This document shows, in pieces, positions 45,580 through 59,978 of a stretch of 64,000 nt of DNA. The stretch's first letter is position 1; each line of letters starts with the position of its first letter. Position numbers and translations under genes: made by a program. Below the pieces are notes generated by a model. The model was given only the letters and a program-made list of their open reading frames with translations, was not told the DNA's origin and searched no databases. The stretch covers positions 124,001-188,000 of the forward strand of contig NZ_CAKKLV010000007.1 of assembly GCF_918698115.1 (NCBI RefSeq), given 5' to 3'. Source of the stretch: Peribacillus sp. Bi96. GTDB lineage: Bacteria; Bacillota; Bacilli; Bacillales; DSM-1321.

Positions 45580-45789
45580 TTAGTTTTCTTCTTCGTAAGA
45601 ATTATCGTAAGTCAATTTACCAGAATGAATTTCTTCTAGTGCACGGCCTACTGATTTATGAGAAACCGGTTTAGTCATCAGGCAGTTATCTTTAATTTGC
45701 ATTTCCCTGGCACGTTTAGCTGCTACTGATACAAGTGAGTATTTAGAATCGATTTTTAATAATAGAGAATCAATTGATGGATATAACAT
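45580..45789 (-). CDS. rpoZ: RNA polymerase omega subunit
   Basis: Small subunit that stabilises the beta' chain. 69 residues starting [20 protein letters not shown], followed by [11 protein letters not shown], the omega core motif, and a [15 protein letters not shown] segment. GGAGGCGG precedes the ATG and lies within the last codons of gmk, 3 bases away. Confidence 0.96.
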   Translation of the reverse strand: MLYPSIDSLLLKIDSKYSLVSVAAKRAREMQIKDNCLMTKPVSHKSVGRALEEIHSGKLTYDNSYEEEN

Positions 45790-45792
45790 AGT

Positions 45793-46413
<621 letters not shown>

Positions 46414-46417
46414 TCAG

Positions 46418-46681
46418 TTACCCCTCTTCTACGCTGTCGTCTCTATCTTGAAGCCGTGCGGCAACCGTCTCCGGTTGAACGGCGGATAAGATGACATGGT
46501 CGCTGTCTGTAATTATAACGGCCCTGGTTCTTCTACCATATGTAGCATCTATTAAGGATCCGCGATCTCGGGCGTCTTGGATAATCCTTTTAATCGGAGC
46601 CGATTCAGGGCTCACGATGGATACGATCCGGTTTGCGGAAACGATATTCCCAAAACCAATATTAATGAGCTTAATTGACAT
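46418..46681 (-). CDS. remA: Biofilm matrix regulator RemA (YlzA)
   Basis: DNA-binding activator of matrix and osmoprotection genes in B. subtilis. 87 residues starting [20 protein letters not shown], with the basic [17 protein letters not shown] segment. The family forms oligomeric rings. GGGGGAC precedes the ATG. It lies between yloC and gmk as in all bacilli. Confidence 0.96.
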   Translation of the reverse strand: MSIKLINIGFGNIVSANRIVSIVSPESAPIKRIIQDARDRGSLIDATYGRRTRAVIITDSDHVILSAVQPETVAARLQDRDDSVEEG

Positions 46682-46734
46682 TTTTGTCCCCCATTCATAT
46701 CTATTGTCACCTTGTTACGTACATCATAAACCGA

Positions 46735-47610
46735 CTACTCGATATTTTGAACCTGTTCTTTTAATTTTTCAAGCAGACTTTTCATTTCCACCACTTCTTT
46801 GGTAATGGCCGAATCATTAGCCTTTGATCCAATCGTATTAACTTCCCGATTCATTTCCTGGACTAGGAAGTCAAGTTTTCTACCAATTGGTTCACTATGG
46901 GTTAGCGTCCTTGAAAATTGCTGTATATGGCTTTCAAGTCTCGTCAGTTCTTCATTTATATCACATTTATCAGCAAAAATGGCCGCTTCAGTCACAATAC
47001 GGCTTTCTTCAATCAATCCGTCTGCCAACTCAGCTAGTTTGACTTCCAACCGGGCTTTATATTTCTCGACGACAGAAGGTGCATAATTTTTGAGCCCAGC
47101 TACAATCTCACCAAACTTTTTAAGCTGATGGTTCATGTCCAGGACCAGTTCCTGACCTTCCTGAGTCCGCATTTTTTTCAGATTTTCCAAGGCCCCAGTG
47201 ACAGCCTTCAATAACAGGGCTTCCAAATCGGCAGGAACCACCGGTACTTCTTCCGTGATGAAAATTGATTCAAGCTGCAGCATATCCTGTAATGTAATGG
47301 AACTTTCGAGATTGTATTTTCCCTTGACTTCATCCATCAAATTCACATACTGATTAGCTAGATCCCAATCGATCTTCACCTTTTTGGAAACCAGGCTCTC
47401 ACCTTCCACTGTAATGAAGATTTCCACCCGTCCCCTTCTTATGTATTGATTCGCCTTTTTCTTCAGCTTTTCTTCCAAAACCAGAAGCTGGCGCGGCATT
47501 CGAATTGTATATTCACAAAAACGATGGTTCACCGTCTTAATTTCGGCTAGAACCTTGACCTGGTCGTTTTCAGCTTCGTCTCTTCCATAGCCCGTCATAC
47601 TGGTAACCAT
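46735..47610 (-). CDS. yloC: YicC/YloC family endoribonuclease
   Basis: 291 residues, the B. subtilis length. N-terminal MVTSMTGYGRDEAENDQ and KTVNHRFCEYTIRMPR are the YicC_N signature; the C-terminal DUF1732-type domain ends with LDFLVQEMNREVNTIGSKA. Family members degrade certain small RNAs or mRNAs in other bacteria. ATG 47610 was preferred to a start six codons upstream because AGGAAGTGG precedes it. Confidence 0.93.
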   Translation of the reverse strand: MVTSMTGYGRDEAENDQVKVLAEIKTVNHRFCEYTIRMPRQLLVLEEKLKKKANQYIRRGRVEIFITVEGESLVSKKVKIDWDLANQYVNLMDEVKGKYNLESSITLQDMLQLESIFITEEVPVVPADLEALLLKAVTGALENLKKMRTQEGQELVLDMNHQLKKFGEIVAGLKNYAPSVVEKYKARLEVKLAELADGLIEESRIVTEAAIFADKCDINEELTRLESHIQQFSRTLTHSEPIGRKLDFLVQEMNREVNTIGSKANDSAITKEVVEMKSLLEKLKEQVQNIE

Positions 47611-47719
47611 GGTTCCACTTCCTATCAAACAAAATGTAGTAATTTGGCGTTTACATTCATTATATATCAGCTAACAGCTTAAACGCTTTAGCTTTCAAAT
47701 AAAAGACTACAAAAATAAA

Positions 47720-47748
47720 AAGGCAATAGAGCAAAACTCTACCACCTT
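47720..47748 (-). terminator. Rho-independent terminator after yloB
   Basis: 12-base arms 47720-47731 and 47737-47748 pair throughout, counting three G-U pairs, 5-nt loop, followed on the minus strand by TTTATTTTTG. It lies 18 bases past yloB. Confidence 0.85.
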
Positions 47749-47765
47749 AAAGATTATAACATATT

Positions 47766-50444
47766 TCATTGCACTTTTCTTGCTAAAAAGGTACCAGCTA
47801 GTAAAAAAGTTGGGATGGACGCCATTCCTACTACTAATAGCCAATCCCTTCCTGATATCGGTACGGTATGAAAGATCGTTTGCATAGGTTGCACATACAT
47901 GACTGCAAGCATCAATAAGAGAGAAGACAGTACCGCACCCACTAGATAGAGGTTACCGAATGGATTTCTCGAGAATATCGAACGTTCACTTCGGCAGTCG
48001 AAAACGTGTATTAGTTGAGCAAGAACAAGGGTAGCGAACGCGATTGTTTGTGCATAAGGAAGGTTATCCGGATTTGCACGGTATACCACATAAAATGCTA
48101 TTAGTGTTGAAATTCCAATCAGAAAACCGCGTGAGATGATCTTCCACCCAAGGCCTCTGCCGAAAACACCTTCATTAGCATTTCTGGGATTTCTTTTCAT
48201 CACATCCTCTTCTGCCGAATCCAATCCCAACGCCATCGCAGGAAGTCCGTCCGTAACAAGGTTCACGAATAAGATTTGGATTGGGATCAAAGGTAAGGGC
48301 AAGGCACATAGCATCGCAAAAAACATGACCAAAATCTCCCCAACATTGGAAGCAAGCAAGTATCGGATGAACTTCCTGATGTTTTCATAAATGTTCCTGC
48401 CTTCTTTAATGGCCGATTTAATGGTTGCAAAATTATCATCAACCAATATCAAGGAAGATGCCTCCTTAGCGACATCAGTCCCGGTGATACCCATGGAGAT
48501 ACCGATATCCGCTGATTTTATTGCAGGTGCATCATTGACACCGTCCCCTGTCATGGCAACGACATGTCCTTTATTTTGCAAGGCTTTTACGATTTTCAAC
48601 TTATGTTCAGGGGAAACGCGGGCAAATACCGAAACACTTTCCACTAATTCCTCAAGTTCACCGACTTCCATGTCGGCCAATTGCCGTCCTTCAAGTACAC
48701 GGTCTTTTCCTTTTAAAATACCAAGCTCTTTGGCTATTGCCTTTGCGGTTATTACATGATCGCCAGTAATCATGACTGTCTTGATTCCTGCATCCCGGCA
48801 TTCCTTAACTGCCTGCTTAACTTCCGGTCGTGGAGGATCAATCATGCCCTGCAGTCCCATAAAGGTCAAATTGCGTTCTGCTTCTGTTTCATGAAGCAAA
48901 ATCTGTCCTTTTGAAAGGGGTTTATAACCAACGGCAATCATTCGAAGTGCCTGTGAGGCAAGCTCATTCATGTCCTGTTGCACCCTTTCCTTACTATCGC
49001 GATTCAATATTTCCGACTTTCCTTCCCAAAGAATCGTATCGGACTGAGCGATCAATACGTCAGGGGCCCCTTTTACAATGACGAAATGGTTATCTTTATC
49101 ATCCTTCACTATGACACTCATCATTTTGCGGCTCGAGTCGAATGGAAACTCCTTGACTATTGTAAACCTCTTTGATAGGTGTTCCCTCGTCAAACCTGCT
49201 TTCATTGCCGCGACCAACATCGCTCCTTCTGTTGGATCACCGTCTAATACATATTGTTTTCTATTCTCATTTAACTCAGCTTTGTTACAGAGCATTCCGA
49301 AGGTAATGATTTGAAGCAAGGCATTATGGTTTTTTGGAGCGACTGAAACTCCCCGTAAAGAAAACTCCCCTACAGGATTATACCCAGTCCCGCTGACATC
49401 CCAAGTTTTCCCCCCGCTCCAAACTTTCGTTACCGTCATTTTGTTTTGCGTCAGTGTACCAGTTTTATCTGAGCAAATAACCGTTGCACAACCAAGCGTT
49501 TCGACTGCAGGAAGCTTACGGACAATCGCTTTTTGTTTAATCATACGCTGAACGCCCAAAGACAAGGCTACAGTCACAATGGCTGGCAAACCTTCAGGAA
49601 TCGCCGCAACAGCCAAAGATACCCCGGCTAAAAACATCGTATACAGATCATGCCCTTGAATGACGCCAGTCAGCACGACGATAACCGTTAATATCAAAGC
49701 CGTGACGATCAAAATTTTACCCAGCTGTTCCAACCGCCGTTGAAGTGGCGTTTCTTTTGTTTCTGCCGTTTGAAGCAGGTCGGCAATCTTGCCCATCGCC
49801 GTGTTCATTCCGGAAGCGATAACTATTCCGACCCCATTCCCTCTTGTAACCATCGTTCCCATAAAAGCCATATTTTCTTGATCACCGATACCATCGACCT
49901 CATTCATCACTGGATCGGAACATTTAACAGCCGGGAGTGACTCGCCGGTAAGTGCCGACTCTTCGATTTCAAGGCTTGAATGGTCGACAATCCGCAAATC
50001 GGCGCCAATTCGGTCACCGCTGGAAAACTTCAGGATATCCCCCACAACGACTTCTCTCGAAGGGATTTTCAGCCAGTGACCATCCCGAAGTACGTTGACT
50101 TGCGGTGCCGCCATTTCCTTTAGGGCATCCAGTGACTTTTCAGCCTTCCGTTCTTGAAAAAAACCGAGTAATCCATTCAAAAAAACAATCGCCATGATGG
50201 CAATCGCATCGATATATTCACCCAAAATCCCAGAGACCAAGGTCGCTGCAAGTAAAACTATAACCATGAAATCTTTGAATTGTGCGAAAAATAAAAGAAT
50301 GGCTGACTGTTTTTCCCCTTCCTTCAATTCGTTATAACCATGCTTTCGCAGCCTGTCCTTTACTTCATCATCGTCCAAACCGTGTGTAACGTTTGTTTGA
50401 AGCGCTTTCTCCATTTCTTGATTATTCATTTCCTTGAACTCCAT
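47766..50444 (-). CDS. yloB: P-type calcium-transporting ATPase (YloB)
   Basis: P2A-type cation pump, closest to SERCA-like bacterial Ca2+ ATPases. 892 residues: cation-ATPase N-domain, membrane pairs at about 48-95, the actuator motif ALTGESLP, ion-site PEGLP at 283-287, phosphorylated D326 in CSDKTGTLTQNK, hinge TGDGVNDAPAIK, and six C-terminal spans. The start is uncertain: ATG 50444 is preceded only by a distant AAGGG; TTG 50447 and ATG 50426 (MNNQEM) are alternatives. B. subtilis YloB is expressed during sporulation. Divergent from rqcH. Confidence 0.93.
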   Translation of the reverse strand: MEFKEMNNQEMEKALQTNVTHGLDDDEVKDRLRKHGYNELKEGEKQSAILLFFAQFKDFMVIVLLAATLVSGILGEYIDAIAIMAIVFLNGLLGFFQERKAEKSLDALKEMAAPQVNVLRDGHWLKIPSREVVVGDILKFSSGDRIGADLRIVDHSSLEIEESALTGESLPAVKCSDPVMNEVDGIGDQENMAFMGTMVTRGNGVGIVIASGMNTAMGKIADLLQTAETKETPLQRRLEQLGKILIVTALILTVIVVLTGVIQGHDLYTMFLAGVSLAVAAIPEGLPAIVTVALSLGVQRMIKQKAIVRKLPAVETLGCATVICSDKTGTLTQNKMTVTKVWSGGKTWDVSGTGYNPVGEFSLRGVSVAPKNHNALLQIITFGMLCNKAELNENRKQYVLDGDPTEGAMLVAAMKAGLTREHLSKRFTIVKEFPFDSSRKMMSVIVKDDKDNHFVIVKGAPDVLIAQSDTILWEGKSEILNRDSKERVQQDMNELASQALRMIAVGYKPLSKGQILLHETEAERNLTFMGLQGMIDPPRPEVKQAVKECRDAGIKTVMITGDHVITAKAIAKELGILKGKDRVLEGRQLADMEVGELEELVESVSVFARVSPEHKLKIVKALQNKGHVVAMTGDGVNDAPAIKSADIGISMGITGTDVAKEASSLILVDDNFATIKSAIKEGRNIYENIRKFIRYLLASNVGEILVMFFAMLCALPLPLIPIQILFVNLVTDGLPAMALGLDSAEEDVMKRNPRNANEGVFGRGLGWKIISRGFLIGISTLIAFYVVYRANPDNLPYAQTIAFATLVLAQLIHVFDCRSERSIFSRNPFGNLYLVGAVLSSLLLMLAVMYVQPMQTIFHTVPISGRDWLLVVGMASIPTFLLAGTFLARKVQ

Positions 50445-50580
50445 CAAGTATCACACATCCCTTTGAATAGAATGAAATAGGCCCCTGTATACATCTCAAA
50501 ACAGGCGCTTCTTGGCTTGACTCATCCAACACCTGCCCGCTTACCGATACATAAAACAACCTGCTCTTCTTCCATGATTA

Positions 50581-50609
50581 TTCAGACTCGTCCAAAATAA
50601 TGCTATAAT
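50581..50609 (+). promoter_or_regulatory. Candidate distal promoter of rqcH
   Basis: TTCAGA (50581-50586), 17-base spacer, perfect TATAAT (50604-50609). It would leave a leader of about 260 nt. Confidence 0.4.
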
Positions 50610-50788
50610 TAAACAGAATTGCGGAAAGAAGAAAGATCCAAAATTGAAATAGTGGACAAAAGTCATGAATGCATGATGAAATCGGCAAATTTTGCTCGTT
50701 ATAACAGGAACTTTTTTAAAAAAACATCCATTCAATATATCTGAACTTGCCCACTCCAGCTTTTCACCTAGTTCCACTAAATTTGTGA

Positions 50789-50818
50789 TTGCAGCATATA
50801 TGGCTAGCCTCTTATATA
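50789..50818 (+). promoter_or_regulatory. Candidate proximal promoter of rqcH
   Basis: TTGCAG (50789-50794), 18-base spacer, TATATA (50813-50818), about 55 bases before the rqcH start codon. Confidence 0.45.
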
Positions 50819-50876
50819 TTGATAAAAAAAGTAATGAGTATCTTAGAAAATCTTATGTAAAGGAAGTAAAAATAGA

Positions 50877-52598
50877 ATGTCATTTGATGGATTATTTACG
50901 AAAGCGATGACGGAAGAAATCGCTGCTTTATTAAAAGGTGGACGAATCAATAAGGTACATCAGCCTTACAAAAATGAAGTAATATTGGTTGTTCGTGCTG
51001 GGGGTAAGAACCATAAACTCTTATTATCAGCCCATCCAAGTTATTCAAGGGTACAATTGACGGAAGAAAGTTATGAAAACCCAAAAGAGGCACCCATGTT
51101 CTGTATGCTTCTTAGGAAGCATCTCGAAGGCTACACAATAGAAGATATTTATCAGCATGAACTTGATCGGATGATCATTTTTGAGGTGAAGGGCCGCAAC
51201 GAACTTGGTGATGTTTCTCAAAAGCAGTTAATCATTGAAATCATGGGCCGTCACAGCAACATTGTTTTAGTTGATAAGGAACGGAATATGATTTTGGACA
51301 GCATTAAGCATGTCTCTTATGCCGTGAACAGTTATCGTGCCATATTGCCAGGACAGGAATATAAGGTTCCTCCTGCGCAAGAAAAGGATAATCCCTTCCA
51401 GGCTACTGAGGACGATATCAGGAAGAATATTGACTTCAATGCAGGAAAACTTGATCGACAGCTCGTTGCCCACTTCTCGGGAATTTCACCTTTAGTTGCA
51501 AAGGAAGCCGTTTACCGGGCTGGATTGGCCAACAGCACAACCCTTCCTTCAGCTTTTTCAAGTCTGATCAAGGAAATCTCGGAACAAAAATATGCTGCAA
51601 CCATCAAACAAGATGGCAATAAAGAAGTTTTTTATATGCTTTCACTCGAGCACCTGACAGGAAAACAGCGTACGTTTTCTTCATTAAGCGAGATGCTCGA
51701 CAGATTTTACTTCGGAAAGGCAGAACGAGATCGAGTTAAGCAAAAAAGCCAGGATGTCGAACGTTTCATTTCTAATGAAATCGAAAAGAACTCAAAAAAA
51801 ATCGGGAAGCTCGAACGGACGTTGAAAGATACGGAACGTGGGGAACAGTATCAGTTGTTCGGTGAGCTGCTTACAGCTAACCTATATCAAATGAAAAAAG
51901 GCATGAAGGCAATTGAAGTCGTCAATTATTATGATGAAGAACAAAGTACGGTCATCATCCCGCTTGACCCATTAAAAAATCCATCCGATAATGCACAAAA
52001 GTACTTCTCAAGATACCAAAAGTCCAAAAACGCTGTCGGAGTCGTCCAAGAACAAATCGAAAAAACAAAGTTGGAATTGAAATACTTCGAAGCTTTGCAT
52101 CAGCAGCTCCAATCGGCATCACCTAGAGATATAGAGGAAATTCGCGAAGAACTTCAAGAAGAAGGATACATTCGGCAAAAAAAGAAAAAAGGCATGAAAA
52201 AACCTGCCAATGCAAAACCGCAGCTTGAAACCTATTATGCTACAGATGGTGATCTCATTTTTGTCGGGAAAAATAATAAACAAAATGATTACCTTACGAA
52301 TAAGTTCGCACGCCGGGATGAAATTTGGCTTCATACCAAAGATATCCCTGGATCGCATGTGGTGATTCGAAATGAAACACCAAGTGAAGAAACGATAAAA
52401 GAGGCCGCCGTATTATCAGCTTTCTTCAGTAAAGCTAGACTATCAAGTTCAGTACCCGTTGACTTCACACAAGTTCGCCATGTGAAGAAACCGAATGGTT
52501 CAAAGCCTGGTTTCGTCATCTATGAACAGCAGCAAACCATATATATTACCCCAGACCCCGATATCGTCATTCGTTTAAAGGAAGCGGTAAAGGATTGA
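50877..52598 (+). CDS. rqcH: Ribosome quality control protein RqcH (NEMF/Rqc2 homologue, YloA)
   Basis: Binds stalled 50S-peptidyl-tRNA complexes and adds C-terminal alanine tails that mark the nascent chain for degradation. 573 residues: NFACT-N domain ([24 protein letters not shown]...), helix-hairpin-helix region ([17 protein letters not shown]), long coiled coil (about 275-420), and NFACT-R domain near the C-terminus ([21 protein letters not shown] and [13 protein letters not shown]). It has also been annotated as a fibronectin-binding protein. AAGGAAG lies 10 bases before the ATG. Convergent with pyrE; shared terminator at 52610-52657. Confidence 0.96.
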   Translation: MSFDGLFTKAMTEEIAALLKGGRINKVHQPYKNEVILVVRAGGKNHKLLLSAHPSYSRVQLTEESYENPKEAPMFCMLLRKHLEGYTIEDIYQHELDRMIIFEVKGRNELGDVSQKQLIIEIMGRHSNIVLVDKERNMILDSIKHVSYAVNSYRAILPGQEYKVPPAQEKDNPFQATEDDIRKNIDFNAGKLDRQLVAHFSGISPLVAKEAVYRAGLANSTTLPSAFSSLIKEISEQKYAATIKQDGNKEVFYMLSLEHLTGKQRTFSSLSEMLDRFYFGKAERDRVKQKSQDVERFISNEIEKNSKKIGKLERTLKDTERGEQYQLFGELLTANLYQMKKGMKAIEVVNYYDEEQSTVIIPLDPLKNPSDNAQKYFSRYQKSKNAVGVVQEQIEKTKLELKYFEALHQQLQSASPRDIEEIREELQEEGYIRQKKKKGMKKPANAKPQLETYYATDGDLIFVGKNNKQNDYLTNKFARRDEIWLHTKDIPGSHVVIRNETPSEETIKEAAVLSAFFSKARLSSSVPVDFTQVRHVKKPNGSKPGFVIYEQQQTIYITPDPDIVIRLKEAVKD

Positions 52599-52609
52599 TT
52601 CGTATATAA

Positions 52610-52657
52610 AAAAATAGAGGTGACGCAATCCCATATGATTGCGTCACCTCTATTTTT
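52610..52657. terminator. Bidirectional terminator between rqcH and pyrE
   Basis: Perfect 21-bp stem (52610-52630 with 52637-52657), loop CCATAT, flanked by A run on the left and T run on the right on the plus strand, so it can stop both converging transcripts. The pyrE stop codon (52656-52658) lies in the right arm. Confidence 0.95.
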
Positions 52658-53284
52658 ATGCTGAAATCCAAGCGGTATCTGCCGGATTCTCCCGCCACTT
52701 TTTAAGCTTTTCCAATTCATCTGCTGTGATATACCCTTTTTCATTAGCGACTTTGATCAAAGTCGAGTAGTCACTCAAGGAATGGTTTGTGATGCCTTCA
52801 GCTTCGAATTTCTCTTTTCCCTTTTCTAATTCGTACGTAAAGATCGAAACGACTCCAAGAACATCACAGCCAGCTTCTTTAAGCGCGTTAACAGCTGTAA
52901 TTACGCTGCCACCGGTTGAAATCAAATCTTCTACAACCACCACTTTTTGTCCTGGAACAGCGCGGCCTTCGATTTGATTGCCCTTTCCGTGCTCCTTAGC
53001 TTTGGAGCGAACATAGCACATCGGTGCATTTAACTTTTCGCTCACCCAGGCTGCATGCGGAATGCCGGCAGTTGCTGTGCCTGCAATGAGTTCAGCCTCA
53101 GGGAAATGCTGTTCAATCAATCCTTTTAATCCTTCCGCAATTTCATTGCGAACCTCCGGATAAGAAAGGGTTAAGCGGTTGTCGCAATAAATGGGCGATT
53201 GAATACCCGATGCCCAAGTGAAGGGATCATTCGGCTGAAGGTACACTGCTTTTATTTCTAATAGATGTTCGGCTATCTTTTGAT

Positions 53285-53291
<7 letters not shown>
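52656..53291 (-). CDS. pyrE: Orotate phosphoribosyltransferase
   Basis: Joins orotate to PRPP to give OMP, the fifth step of UMP synthesis. 211 residues with the PRPP-binding loop [13 protein letters not shown] at 118-130 and the [17 protein letters not shown] dimer loop. ATG 53291 follows GGGAGGG; the start overlaps the pyrF end by 7 bases. Last gene of the pyr operon. Confidence 0.97.
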
Positions 53292-55686
<2,395 letters not shown>

Positions 55687-55690
<4 letters not shown>

Positions 55691-58600
55691 ATATAGCTCA
55701 CCTCACGACTTTTTTCCGTTTTCCCCATGGCTTCTGCCGAGAAGGTCATGGATTCTATCACCCTTAAAATGGCTTCTGCCGTATCGAGGGATGTTAGGCA
55801 TGTCACGCCATTTTCAACCGATTCACGTCGGATTCTAAAACCATCACGCGCCGGCTGCTTTCCTTTGGTCAAAGTATTTATGACAAATTGCGCTTCCCCG
55901 TTTCGGATAACATCCAATAGGTTTCTGCCTTCTTCGCCAATTTTGCCGACAATCGCAGTCGGGATGCCGGATTGCTCCATTAGGGCAGCAGTTCCGCTGG
56001 TAGCTATCAGCTTGAAACCGGCATTATGGAAGCGTCTTGCTAAACCGAGTGCTTCTTGCTTATCTTTATCCGATATCGTCAATAAGACCGAGCCATGTCC
56101 CTTAATTTTGAAGCCGGAAGCGACGAGCCCTTTATATAAAGCCTTTTCAAGCGTGCTATCTTTCCCCATTACTTCACCAGTCGATTTCATTTCAGGTCCG
56201 AGTGAGATGTCCACACCTCTTAATTTCGCAAAAGAGAAGACTGGCACTTTCACATAAACCCCGGTTTGTTCTGCGACTAATCCGGATTGATAACCTTGGC
56301 TTTCAAGCGAATGGCCCAGGATGGCCTTCGTCGCTAAGTTAGCCATCGGCACATTCGTAATTTTACTTAAGAATGGAACCGTTCGGCTTGAACGTGGATT
56401 CACTTCAATAACATACACTTCTTCATTGCTTATGACATATTGAATATTCAGGAGACCAACTATATTCAAGCCTTTTGCCAATCTGGTCGTGTAGTCAATG
56501 ATTACTTCTTTTTGTTTTTCCGTTAAATTTTGGGGCGGATAGACTGCAATTGAATCACCTGAATGGACGCCAGCCCGTTCAATATGCTCCATGATTCCTG
56601 GGATGACGACCGTTTCGCCATCGGAAATCCCGTCGACTTCAACTTCTTTCCCCGTCAAGTAACGGTCAATCAGAACCGGATGATCTGGATTTATTTTTAC
56701 GGCATTTTTCATGTAATGCAGCAGTTCTTCTTGTTTATAGACGATTTCCATCGCTCTTCCTCCAAGAACATACGATGGCCTTACTAATACCGGGTAACCA
56801 ATATCATCTGCAATGACGATTGCTTCATCAACCGATGTAGCGGTTTTACCCTTCGGCTGAGGAATGTCTAAATCCTTCAGGGCCTTTTCGAATTTATTGC
56901 GATTTTCTGCCCTATCCAGATCTTCTAGTGAAGTACCAAGGATTTTGACACCTCTTTCAACAAGTCCATCTGCAAGGTTTATCGCTGTCTGTCCGCCAAA
57001 CTGGACGATGACCCCTTCCGGTTTTTCCAAATCGATGACATGCATGACATCTTCAAGTGTCAATGGTTCGAAATAAAGTTTGTCGGAGATACTGAAATCC
57101 GTCGAAACGGTTTCGGGATTGTTGTTGATGATGATCGCTTCATATCCGGCTTCTTTGATTGCCCAGACCGAATGTACGGTGGCATAATCAAACTCTACCC
57201 CTTGCCCTATCCGAATTGGGCCAGACCCCAGTACAATGACACTTTTCTTGTCAGTGACGATGGATTCATTTTCATCTTCGTATGTTCCATAAAAATATGG
57301 TGTTTCCGATTCGAATTCCGCCGCACATGTATCCACCATTTTATAAACAGGGATGATTCCTTGCTTTTTCCGATACTCATAAACGTCGATTTCGGGAACT
57401 TCCCATATTTCTGCAACTGTTTTGTCAGAAAAACCTAGTTCTTTAGCCTTTTGCAGAACTTCACAATTAAAGGAATGTTGTTTAAGCTCCTTTTCAAAGT
57501 CGATTATCTTTTTCAACTTATGCAAGAAGAATAAATCGATCTGGCTCCATTCGTGAATGGTTTCGATCGTTTTCCCCCTTCTTAATGCTTCACCGATATA
57601 GAACAACCGTTCATCTCCAGCTTTTCGGATCCGTTTCTCTATTTTTTCATCCTCAAACTCGTCATTCAATTCAAGATGGTATATACCCGCCTCAAGGGAC
57701 CGCACAGCTTTTAAAATGGATTCTTCGAATGTACGGCCGATTGCCATGACCTCTCCGGTCGCTTTCATTTGTGTACCGAGCCTACGGTTCGCACTTTCGA
57801 ATTTATCGAAAGGCCAGCGCGGGATTTTTGTAACGACATAGTCCAGTGCCGGTTCAAAGCTTGCATAGGTTTTGCCTGTAACGGGGTTCATCATTTCATC
57901 AAGCGTCAAACCAACCGCTATCTTGGCTGCAAGCTTTGCAATCGGATATCCAGTTGCCTTTGAAGCAAGTGCCGACGAACGGCTGACCCTTGGGTTCACT
58001 TCAATGACGTAATATTGATAGCTGTTTGGATCTAGTGCAAGCTGAACATTACATCCACCTTCAATTTTTAAGGCACGGATAATCTTCAAAGACGTATTTC
58101 TAAGCATTTGATACTCTCTGTCACTTAATGTTTGGCTTGGTGCCGCAACGATAGAATCTCCTGTATGGACGCCGACAGGGTCGAAGTTTTCCATATTACA
58201 AACCACAATTGCATTATCATTGGAATCACGCATCACTTCATATTCCACTTCTTTGAATCCGGCGATGCTCCTCTCAAGCAAACATTGGTGAACTGGACTG
58301 CTTTTCAGGCCACCTTCTACTATTTCAATCAGTTGCTCTTCGTTATCACAAATCCCACCGCCTGTTCCGCCAAGTGTGAAGGCAGGACGTACGATGACCG
58401 GATAGCCGATTCGTTCCACGAATGTATAAGCCTCTTCCAAGTTATGAATAATGTCACTGTCAGGAACTGGTTCACCAAGATCATTCATTAGGGTACGGAA
58501 AAGGTCACGGTCTTCCGCTTGTTGGATGGCGGAAAGTTTCGTCCCAAGAATCTGCACGTTGCATTCTTCGAGAATTCCTGACTCGGCCAATTCAACGGCC

Positions 58601-58893
58601 ATGTTTAAGCCAGTCTGTCCGCCCAAGGTAGGTAACAGGGCATCTGGACGCTCTTTACGAATGATTTTGCTCACAAATTCCAAAGTGATCGGTTCGATAT
58701 ATACCGCATCAGCCATTTCACTGTCTGTCATGATTGTGGCAGGGTTAGAGTTAATCAGGATTACTCGATAGCCTTCTTCTTTTAAGGCGATACATGCTTG
58801 AGTTCCTGCGTAATCGAACTCGGCAGCCTGTCCGATTACGATCGGACCGGACCCAATTACTAGGATGCTTTTTATATCAGTGCGTTTTGGCAT
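55687..58893 (-). CDS. pyrAB: Carbamoyl-phosphate synthase, large subunit (pyrimidine-specific)
   Basis: Makes carbamoyl phosphate from bicarbonate, ammonia and 2 ATP. 1068 residues in two homologous halves, each with an ATP-grasp fold ([19 protein letters not shown] near the start and [19 protein letters not shown] past residue 550), and a C-terminal MGS-like allosteric domain. The start lies 22 bases inside the end of pyrAA. Being in the pyr operon marks it as the pyrimidine-specific copy rather than the arginine one. Confidence 0.97.
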
Positions 58894-59978
58894 GTTTTTT
58901 CCCCCTTGGTAGTTGCAGTTTCGATCATTTGTAAAAATTCGTTGAATAAGTAGTTGGCGTCTTCCGGACCAGGTGATGCTTCCGGGTGATATTGTACGGT
59001 GAAAGCTGGGTATTCTTTATGGCTCAATCCCTCAATCGTACCGTCATTCAATGCTGTATGTGTCACAATAAGGTCAGTCTTTTCAATGGAAAGCTCTTCG
59101 ACCGTATATCCATGATTTTGAGAAGTGATGGATACCTTCCCAGTACGAAGGTCTTTAACCGGATGATTTGAACCTCGATGGCCGAATTTTAATTTTTCCG
59201 TATCTCCACCGTTTGCAAGCGCGAATAATTGATGGCCTAAGCAGATGCCGAATAATGGCACTTTTGTTTGGACTGTACGGATCATTTCAAGCGTCTCAGG
59301 AACACTTTTCGGATCTCCAGGCCCGTTGGAAAGCATCACACCATCTGGATGGTATTGCATTACTTCCTCAGCCGTGACGTTATAAGGTACGACCACGACA
59401 TCACAACCGCGCTTCGTCAACTCACGCAAAATCCCATGCTTCATGCCATAGTCAACAAGAACTACCCGCGGGCCTCTGCCCGGACTTGAATAAGGTGCTT
59501 TTGTTGAAACCTGTTTCACTTGATTAGTAGGAATCACCGTTGCTTTCAACTGGGAAACAACTTCTTCGGCATTTTTATTGATATTGCAGAGCGCTCCTTT
59601 AAGTGCACCTGATTTCCTGATGATTCTTGTAAGCTTCCTTGTATCGATTCCGCTTATTCCAGGTATGTCCTTCATTTTCAAATATTCATCAAGTGATGAC
59701 TGGTTGCGCCAGTTGGAAGGAAGATCTGCTGTTTCCTTTACGACAAACCCAGATATCGCTGGATTGATGGATTCGAAGTCATCCCGGTTTATCCCGTAGT
59801 TTCCGATCAACGGATACGTTAGTGTAACGATTTGTCCGCAATAAGATGGATCGGATAGAATCTCCTGATATCCAGTCATCCCTGTGTTAAAAACGACTTC
59901 GCCGATTTTCTCTACATCCCCTCCGAATGCTTCCCCGAGGAAAACCGTTCCGTCTTCTAAAATAAGTTGTCTTTTCAT
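58872..59978 (-). CDS. pyrAA: Carbamoyl-phosphate synthase, glutaminase subunit (pyrimidine-specific)
   Basis: Releases ammonia from glutamine for PyrAB. 368 residues: N-terminal CPSase small-chain domain and class I glutamine amidotransferase domain with the nucleophile C246 in FGICLGHQ and the His/Glu in [10 protein letters not shown]. It overlaps pyrC by 4 bases and pyrAB by 22. Confidence 0.97.
   Translation of the reverse strand: MKRQLILEDGTVFLGEAFGGDVEKIGEVVFNTGMTGYQEILSDPSYCGQIVTLTYPLIGNYGINRDDFESINPAISGFVVKETADLPSNWRNQSSLDEYLKMKDIPGISGIDTRKLTRIIRKSGALKGALCNINKNAEEVVSQLKATVIPTNQVKQVSTKAPYSSPGRGPRVVLVDYGMKHGILRELTKRGCDVVVVPYNVTAEEVMQYHPDGVMLSNGPGDPKSVPETLEMIRTVQTKVPLFGICLGHQLFALANGGDTEKLKFGHRGSNHPVKDLRTGKVSITSQNHGYTVEELSIEKTDLIVTHTALNDGTIEGLSHKEYPAFTVQYHPEASPGPEDANYLFNEFLQMIETATTKGEKTCQNALI

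Larger units (their letters stand above)
50445..50876. other. Divergent region between yloB and rqcH
   Basis: About 430 bases without a gene. It contains two plus-strand promoter candidates for rqcH (50581-50609 and 50789-50818) and the yloB upstream sequence, where no clear sigma-A promoter was found, consistent with control by a sporulation sigma factor. Confidence 0.45.

Noticed and set aside
50476-50506. Inverted repeat GCCCCTGT...ACAGGCGC before yloB
   Set aside because: Short, with an internal mismatch and no T tract; not enough for a terminator or operator call.
50541-50777. 78-codon minus-strand frame in the yloB-rqcH gap
   Set aside because: Lies across the rqcH promoter candidate, rich in Phe and Cys without any pattern, no ribosome site.
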